Part shown: piece after piece, positions 6,287-10,244 of the stretch
How positions within the stretch are numbered: position 1 is the stretch's first letter
Layout: every line of letters begins with the position of its first letter
Assembly: GCA_029864945.1 (NCBI GenBank)
Contig: JAOTSL010000094.1
Location: 1-10,244 of the forward strand
DNA length: 10,244 bases
From: Gammaproteobacteria bacterium
GTDB lineage: Bacteria > Pseudomonadota > Gammaproteobacteria > S012-40
Direction: 5' to 3'
Program-made: the position numbers and the translations under genes
The notes under the pieces: generated by a model
Told to the model about the DNA's origin: nothing
Seen by the model: the letters and a program-made list of their open reading frames with translations, nothing else
Databases searched by the model: none

Positions 6287-6736
6287 ATGTTCATAAATAG
6301 TAATTTTCAAGTAAGCCACAGTTACCAAGTGCAAAACACAAACACGAATAATTCAAATAACGCAGGTGTTGCTGCTAAAGATAGAACCGCAGCGGCAACC
6401 GACACAGTGAGTATTAGCAATGCAGGACTTAATGCCAATGACAAGTGGCAAGATATTGCTAATAAGTATGATGTTACAAATATATCGCAAAACGAAGCGG
6501 GCAGTATGGTTTCAGAGTTATTTGACAATAAAATAATAAATTCAACGGATGCATTGTACCTAATGGCACCCCGTGCGATGAATATTAATCCAGAGGTTAA
6601 ATTTGATTTTTTGGCAACAGCGCGTAAATCATTGGATTTCTTAAAACAAAATGGCGGCTCGCCAGAAGGAATAAAAAATCAAGAAAATGCGCTTGCTACT
6701 TTAAACAATATTCACGAGCTATTTCGTAAAGCTTAA
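6287..6736 (+). CDS. Uncharacterised cysteine-free protein, family B (149 aa)
   Basis: Unknown function. ATG 6287 follows the best ribosome binding site of the cluster, AAAGGAGA (6274-6281), at 5 bases. Residues 1-38 are almost wholly Asn/Thr/Ala/Gln/Ser and probably disordered. DTVSISNAGLNA (39-50) is the clearest copy of the cluster's N-terminal motif. NKYDVTNISQNEAGSMVSEL (59-78) is the family B central block, and VKFDFLATARKSLDFLK (104-120) the second block. The helical C-terminus ends NIHELFRKA. No cysteine, signal peptide or membrane segment is present. It is the last gene of the plus-strand run (families A, C, A, B, B). The IS200-type element begins almost at its stop codon, so whatever lay downstream was displaced or lost. 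Confidence 0.83.
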   Translation: MFINSNFQVSHSYQVQNTNTNNSNNAGVAAKDRTAAATDTVSISNAGLNANDKWQDIANKYDVTNISQNEAGSMVSELFDNKIINSTDALYLMAPRAMNINPEVKFDFLATARKSLDFLKQNGGSPEGIKNQENALATLNNIHELFRKA

Positions 6737-6750
6737 GCTGGAAGGAAACT

Positions 6751-6781
6751 CAACGACTATGGACCGAAAGTCCATAGGTTG
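6751..6781. repeat. Right-end hairpin of the IS200-type element
   Basis: The 8-bp stem CTATGGAC (6757-6764) pairs with GTCCATAG (6770-6777) around the loop CGAAA, and CAAC (6751-6754) pairs with GTTG (6778-6781) across a 2-base bulge. It lies 32-62 bases past the tnpA stop, the usual place of the right-end structure that the transposase recognises. GGAAGGA (6740-6746) and TCCTTCC (6803-6809) form an outer inverted repeat around it. It may also terminate transcription of the plus-strand cluster. Confidence 0.6.
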
Positions 6782-6812
6782 CTCTTACAGAAGAACTAAA
6801 AGTCCTTCCCGC

Positions 6813-7247
6813 CTATTCTAACATGATATTACCTGTATCTTCATTTAAGGAATCTCTATGATGTTCTAAATATTCTTGAATCATTTCATCTGTAATATTT
6901 CCCGTCGACCAAGCGCCATACCCTATTGCCCCAAAACGCCTACCCCAGTAACGCTTCTTCAATTCAGGAAACTCATCTTGCAACCTTCTAGATGCCCGCC
7001 CTTTTAATCGCTTTACTATGTCACTTATCGATAACCTGGCCGGATATTCTATGTGCATATGTATATGATCTTTGCTCACTACACCTTTCAATATTCGAAT
7101 ATCTTCAGCATCACATATCTGGATTATTAGTTCTCGACAGCGCTTTTGTATTTCACCCATCAAAACGGGGTATCTATATTTGGCAACCCAGACTATATGT
7201 GATTTTAATTGGGTGACCGTGTGTCCACTTCGTCTTTGACAGTTCAT
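6813..7247 (-). CDS. tnpA: IS200/IS605-family transposase TnpA
   Basis: A Y1 HUH single-strand transposase that cuts and rejoins the element's ends through a covalent 5'-phosphotyrosine; TnpA of this family acts as a dimer. The length of 144 residues is typical. Visible landmarks are KSHIVWVAKYRYPVL (15-29), the metal-binding H-x-H at residues 61 and 63 within SKDHIHMHIEYP (58-69), WGRRFGAIGYG (101-111), and the nucleophile Tyr126 in MIQEYLEHH (122-130). All catalytic residues are present and the frame is intact, so the enzyme could be active. The ATG at 7247 has AAGGA almost touching it, a poor spacing; weak translation of tnpA is common in IS200-type elements. It is not related to the neighbouring genes. 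Confidence 0.95.
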   Translation of the reverse strand: MNCQRRSGHTVTQLKSHIVWVAKYRYPVLMGEIQKRCRELIIQICDAEDIRILKGVVSKDHIHMHIEYPARLSISDIVKRLKGRASRRLQDEFPELKKRYWGRRFGAIGYGAWSTGNITDEMIQEYLEHHRDSLNEDTGNIMLE

Positions 7248-7263
7248 TTCCTTAGCGTAAGAT

Positions 7264-7304
7264 AACTATGTAGCAGCTAAAGCCTTGCACTAAAGTGCAT
7301 AGTT
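7264..7304. repeat. Left-end stem-loop of the IS200-type element
   Basis: AACTATG (7264-7270) pairs with CATAGTT (7298-7304), and inside this GCACT (7287-7291) pairs with AGTGC (7294-7298), the two competing for one base. It lies just upstream of tnpA on its coding side, where IS200 elements carry a subterminal hairpin that binds the transposase and shields against incoming transcription. Confidence 0.5.
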
Positions 7305-7312
7305 TTAACTAG

Positions 7313-7636
7313 CGTATTGCGACCAATAAACTCGCTGAAACTGAGTTCTTTAAAAAGCCATTAGCCAAACAACGCTTAACCTACATCATCTCTGCATTTC
7401 CAACAACAGAATCTCAACATGCAGAAAAAACAAATTCCAGTATTGAACCTTTAAGTAACAAAGAAAAGAAAACGCTGGAATATCTCTGTGCGGGTTTATC
7501 CAATCAGGAAATCGCTAACCAATCTTTCGTCTCTCTCAACACAGTAAAAACACACATTAAAAACATTTACACCAAGCTTGGAGTTAATAATCGTAGTCAG
7601 GCAATTAATAAAGCAAGGGAATGCGAGCTAATATAA
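7313..7636 (+). pseudogene. 5'-truncated MalT/LuxR-type regulator remnant
   Basis: The frame is open from just after TAG 7310-7312 to TAA 7634-7636 (107 codons) and has no plausible start codon or ribosome binding site. The last 60 residues are a complete LuxR-type DNA-binding domain: LSNKEKKTLEYLCAGLSNQE, then IANQSFVSLNTVKTHIKNIY, then TKLGVNNRSQAINKA. This matches the C-terminal end of MalT-like ATP-dependent activators. The 45 or so residues before it would be the end of the preceding helical-repeat region. The large N-terminal part (ATPase and sensor domains) is missing and is not found on the far side of the IS element. The break coincides with the left end of the IS200-type element, so insertion plus deletion probably destroyed the gene. 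Confidence 0.75.
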
Positions 7637-7738
7637 TTTGATCTTCACCCACTTTCACGGATACATTAAGTCACAACAGTACTGATTTTCCCGAATGCCA
7701 GCATAATAACCCCAATGCAAAGTAAACCCCTGCGACAA

Positions 7739-7761
7739 GACTGCTGATGAGTGCAGCAGTC
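7739..7761. terminator. Hairpin between convergent genes
   Basis: A perfect 8-bp inverted repeat, GACTGCTG (7739-7746) and CAGCAGTC (7754-7761), with a 7-base loop, lies 32 bases past the stop of the minus-strand DUF4345-like gene. It is GC-rich but lacks a T-run on either side, so it may be a weak terminator for that gene. Confidence 0.5.
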
Positions 7762-7793
7762 ATAAAGGAGGAGCAGTAACAATTAGGAAAATA

Positions 7794-8207
7794 TCACGCA
7801 AACTCCTTTTGTTTTTCTCGATATTTTACGAGGGCAAAAATACAAGCAAGTCCTATTACAATTTCTAAAACAGCCGCCTGTACCAACCCCTCGACTGGCA
7901 TTCCATCAATCGCTATGCTCATCACTCGAGATAAGCCATAGGACAGGAACAATACAGTGGAAATCACTGCTGCGGAAAAGGTCAGCTTTTCCACGAAAGC
8001 ACCTGAGATTATTAGTAGTCCAATTGCCAGTAGTGCACTCCCAGGCGCTCTTATTTCATTCAATAAACTGATGTCGCCACTAAGTTCTATGCCATAGGTT
8101 GCATAGAAGGCTACAGGAGCAAAAAGTATTGCTGCTCCAATTCCTGATGCGATCAGACCAGAGATAATTAATATGGTTTTAAGTACTTTTGAGTTTTTCA
8201 TGTTCAT
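7794..8207 (-). CDS. DUF4345-like small membrane protein
   Basis: A predicted 137-residue inner-membrane protein with four hydrophobic segments at about residues 10-32, 53-71, 75-95 and 110-128. The pattern of an N-terminal helix ending in a Pro (LFAPVAFYATYGIEL), then NEIRAPGSALLAIGLLIISG, then LSYGLSRVMSIAIDGMPVEG and a last helix with EIVIGLA, matches DUF4345 proteins as I remember them; the biochemical role is unknown. Two ATGs are possible (8207 and 8201). AAAGGA lies upstream at 4-5 bases from the first and 10-11 from the second, so the first is chosen with modest support. It lies 158 bases downstream of the SDR gene on the same strand and may be co-regulated by the divergent AraC-family gene. 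Confidence 0.8.
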   Translation of the reverse strand: MNMKNSKVLKTILIISGLIASGIGAAILFAPVAFYATYGIELSGDISLLNEIRAPGSALLAIGLLIISGAFVEKLTFSAAVISTVLFLSYGLSRVMSIAIDGMPVEGLVQAAVLEIVIGLACIFALVKYREKQKEFA

Positions 8208-8365
8208 TTATTCCTTTCATTAATTAGTAATTATTAGCTTCCAGTACACTGAGTCTTTTACAGTGGGGTGCAATATTAGAAACATTTATGACGCTTTTTT
8301 AATTAGCTTCTCTCGTTATTAAATAAATCTCCACAGGTCTGTAGAGACTTACTCCAATACGAAAT

Positions 8366-9211
8366 TTAAGCAGATTGCTTCTGCTTTTCTGCGTTCCAAA
8401 CACCTGTCCCAATCGTTTTTTGTATATAGGTTTTGAAGTCAGTAGCCGGTCTCCCAAGTGCCTCTTCAATACCCGGCATTACATTGCAGTTTCTGCCGTC
8501 AAATACCACGGTAAACAATTCACGCAGCAACCATTGATAATCTTCTGGCACGCCTTGTTCATTTAAAGTATTGATATAATCATCGACTGGGATGCCGGTG
8601 TATTTCACTGGCCGGCCAAGTGCCTCAGAAATTTCTTCGACGCATTGAGTAAACGTTAACGCACGTGGGCCAGTAAGTTCGTACAGCTTATTGCGGTGGT
8701 GTGGGTCAATTAAGGTAGCTACGGCAACATCAGCAATGTCATCCGCGTCAACAAAAGGTTCAAGAGTGTCTGATGCAGGCAAGACTAATTCACCGGCCAA
8801 GATACCCTCTACCATAAAACTTTCACTGAAGTTTTGGTTAAACCAGCTGCATCTCACTATATTCCAGGAGATGCCACTGGTTATAAGGGCTTGTTCTGCA
8901 CGTTGCGCTCCTTCTTCGCCTCGGCCAGATAGGAGCACGATATGTTTCAACCCAGCTTCTGCTGCAACACGAACAAATTTCTTTATAGTAGCTTCTGCAC
9001 TGGGCACAGCAAGATCCGGCTGATAGGTAACATAGGCGCTGTGGGTTCCCTTGATTGCAGATTCCCATGTGTCAGAATTTTCCCAATCAAATGATGGTGT
9101 TGTTGACCTGGAAACGGGACGTGTTACATAACCAAGGGCTTGTAAGCGCTGATTGACTCGGTTGCCGGTTTTACCATTTTTGCCGATGATGAGAATAGGT
9201 GAGTTTTTCAT
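8366..9211 (-). CDS. NmrA-like atypical SDR, NAD(P)-binding oxidoreductase
   Basis: A 281-residue cytoplasmic Rossmann-fold protein of the atypical SDR (NmrA/SDR_a5-like) type. The N-terminal beta strand and dinucleotide loop ILIIGKNGKTGNRV (6-19) contain G-x-x-G-x-x-G. The usual strand ending in LLSGRGEEG (93-101) is present, and an Asn-x-x-R position is filled by WNIVRCSWFNQNFSE (116-130), the family's substrate-side signature. FVDADDIADVAVATL (153-167) and KLYELTGPRALTF (175-187) are also typical. The canonical Tyr-Lys pair of classical SDRs is absent, as is normal for this group, so the substrate cannot be predicted; some members sense the NADP(H) state rather than catalyse. The start at 9211 has AGGAGA about 8 bases upstream. 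It is divergent from the AraC-family gene, which probably controls it. Confidence 0.9.
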   Translation of the reverse strand: MKNSPILIIGKNGKTGNRVNQRLQALGYVTRPVSRSTTPSFDWENSDTWESAIKGTHSAYVTYQPDLAVPSAEATIKKFVRVAAEAGLKHIVLLSGRGEEGAQRAEQALITSGISWNIVRCSWFNQNFSESFMVEGILAGELVLPASDTLEPFVDADDIADVAVATLIDPHHRNKLYELTGPRALTFTQCVEEISEALGRPVKYTGIPVDDYINTLNEQGVPEDYQWLLRELFTVVFDGRNCNVMPGIEEALGRPATDFKTYIQKTIGTGVWNAEKQKQSA

Positions 9212-9390
9212 AATATTGATCTCCTGTATTGATTGGAATTGGGTGTTAACGAATGAGCTCGTTAGCAGATATAATTTTGGTGCAAAATACTTGGATTAAC
9301 AATCACCACAAGTCCAATTGTTTTTACCATTCGTCCAAAACATTCAAATTTACTAGACTATTGATCAATACTCGTGGCAATATTCAAACT
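9212..9390. promoter_or_regulatory. Divergent promoter/operator region of the SDR and AraC genes
   Basis: This 179-base spacer holds several operator-like elements. GTCCAA occurs twice in direct orientation at 9312-9317 and 9333-9338, exactly 21 bases apart, the two-turn spacing typical of AraC-family half-sites. An inverted repeat TAACGA (9247-9252) and TCGTTA (9259-9264) overlaps the centre GAGCTC. A perfect TATAAT lies at 9270-9275 on the plus strand but without a good -35. Direct binding is inference. Confidence 0.4.
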
Positions 9391-10244
9391 ATGCTGAGAA
9401 CCAACGTAAATATCCCTAACTTCACCGATCCGCTTGGCGAAACCTTGCACCAGCTTCGACTCACCGGCACCCTTTATTGTCGTTCCGAGCTTACGGCCCC
9501 CTGGGGTGTAGAGCTTCCTCCTTTTGAGGGATGCATGATGTTTCATATCGTTACTGCCGGTCATTGTTGGCTTGAGGTTAAAGGTGAGGAGCCTCGCTTG
9601 TTGCAGCAAGGTAGTCTGGTATTAGTGCCTCACGGAAATGGCCACTGCATCCGCAGCAGTCTGGAAGATGAGGCGGTACCGTTGTTCGATATACCGGTTG
9701 AGAAGATAAGTGACCGTTACGAGGTCATGCGTTACGGTGGTGCTGGTGAATCAACTCACGTTACCTGCTGTGTTGCACGCTTTGATCATGTCGCAGGTCA
9801 GAAACTCATTTCGTTGTTACCCAAGGTACTGCATATCAACAGCTTGGTGGATGATGAGGACAGTTGGTTGCAAAGTACATTACGTTTTATTGCTCGTGAA
9901 GCGAGGGAGTTGAGACCAGGTGGCGAAACGGTCATTACGCATTTAGCAGATATCCTAATCATTCAGGCAATCCGCTCATGGATCGACTCCGCGCCCGAAG
10001 CAGAGCAAGGGTGGCTTGCCGCACTGCGTGATAATCATGTGGGAAGGGCTCTCTCCGCCATCCACCGCGAGCCAGAAAAAAACTGGACCGTAGACTCGTT
10101 AGCCCAAGAGGTAGGCATGTCGCGCTCAGGTTTCTCGGCTCGATTTACTAATCTGGTTGGCGAATCGGCCATGCGCTACCTTACTCAATGGCGCATGCAA
10201 CTTGCTCGTGCACAACTTCAAGAGACGTCAGATTCTTATCCGTT
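9391..10244 (+). CDS. AraC-family transcriptional regulator (partial, runs off the right edge)
   Basis: A DNA-binding regulator, 284 codons seen without a stop. The N-terminal half is a cupin-type sensing domain (AraC_binding/Cupin_6-like): ELTAPWGVELPPFEGCMMFH, then LQQGSLVLVPHGNGH, and later the RFDHVAGQKLISLLPKVLHI block typical of the subgroup often found beside oxidoreductases. The C-terminal helix-turn-helix pair starts near residue 222; the first recognition unit reads NWTVDSLAQEVGMSRSGFSA, followed by RFTNLVGESAMRYLTQWRMQ, and the end of the second helix-turn-helix is missing. ATG 9391 is the first ATG and gives a family-like N-terminus, but it lacks a clear ribosome binding site; TTG 9361 in the same frame is an alternative. 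It is divergent from the SDR gene, its likely target. Its G+C is visibly higher than that of the rest of the window. Confidence 0.88.
   Translation, partial: MLRTNVNIPNFTDPLGETLHQLRLTGTLYCRSELTAPWGVELPPFEGCMMFHIVTAGHCWLEVKGEEPRLLQQGSLVLVPHGNGHCIRSSLEDEAVPLFDIPVEKISDRYEVMRYGGAGESTHVTCCVARFDHVAGQKLISLLPKVLHINSLVDDEDSWLQSTLRFIAREARELRPGGETVITHLADILIIQAIRSWIDSAPEAEQGWLAALRDNHVGRALSAIHREPEKNWTVDSLAQEVGMSRSGFSARFTNLVGESAMRYLTQWRMQLARAQLQETSDSYP

Larger units (their letters stand above)
6740..7310 (-). mobile_element. IS200/IS605-family insertion sequence (tnpA only, approximate ends)
   Basis: One Y1 transposase gene is flanked by stem-loops, as expected of IS200-type elements, which transpose as single strands and leave neither terminal inverted repeats nor target duplications. 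The right end (low coordinates) carries CTATGGAC-CGAAA-GTCCATAG (6757-6777), and outer CAAC/GTTG extend it to 6751-6781. The left end carries GCACT-AA-AGTGC (7287-7298) inside AACTATG/CATAGTT (7264-7304). The exact cleavage sites are not determined. No tnpB or fanzor-like accessory gene is present. Confidence 0.7.

Noticed and set aside
7313..7636. Free-standing small LuxR-type regulator
   Set aside because: There is no start codon or ribosome binding site, and the extra N-terminal residues look like the middle of a larger MalT-like protein.
9358..9609. Minus-strand open frame of 83 codons
   Set aside because: It lies antisense to the N-terminal part of the AraC-family gene, which has clear family motifs in its own frame.
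9710..9913. Plus-strand 67-codon frame
   Set aside because: It is an off-frame shadow inside the AraC-family coding sequence.
1..10244. CRISPR arrays, tRNA, rRNA, attachment sites or replication origin
   Set aside because: I saw no regularly spaced direct repeats, cloverleaf-like segments, rRNA-like sequence, long terminal direct repeats or iteron arrays.

Overview
The window is AT-rich Gram-negative DNA with ordinary spacing, Shine-Dalgarno sites and start codons. It is most likely from a gammaproteobacterium, possibly marine or environmental. That is an inference from the mix of gene types (MalT-like LuxR remnant, AraC regulator, IS200-type transposase, short uncharacterised proteins with a D-x-V-x-I-S motif), and no ribosomal or other phylogenetic marker is present. 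The right-hand end (SDR and AraC genes) looks richer in G+C than the rest.

Layout. (1) 1-130: the 3' end of an unidentified gene. (2) 444-1217: a short-form AMP nucleosidase followed by a clear stem-loop. (3) About 1600-6740: an accessory cluster of small proteins without recognisable names, on both strands around a divergent intergenic region (3101-3538). By eye they fall into three families. Family A is 2528-3100 (-), a frameshifted copy at 3539-4008 (+), and 5054-5710 (+). Family B is 1610-2242 (-), 5824-6264 (+) and 6287-6736 (+). Family C is one gene at 4033-5004 (+), built of two similar repeats and interrupted by an in-frame TAG. (4) About 6740-7310: an IS200/IS605-type element (tnpA only) abutting a 5'-truncated MalT/LuxR regulator remnant (7313-7636). 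(5) 7794-10244: a DUF4345-like membrane protein and an NmrA-like SDR, divergent from an AraC-family regulator that runs off the window.

The part most likely to be undescribed is the A/B/C cluster. Every protein in it lacks cysteine (about 1,400 residues in total), has a Ser/Asn/Gln-rich and probably disordered N-terminus, and lacks a Sec signal or membrane segment. Several carry a D-x-[VL]-x-[IL]-S-x-x-[AG] motif near the N-terminus. An A gene is followed by B gene(s) in both orientations. This looks like a duplicating and decaying set of secreted or surface-associated proteins, perhaps substrates of a flagellar-type or other signal-peptide-independent export route. That function is inference; no export machinery is in the window. 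The right-hand AraC/SDR/DUF4345 group looks like a conventional regulator with its target genes.
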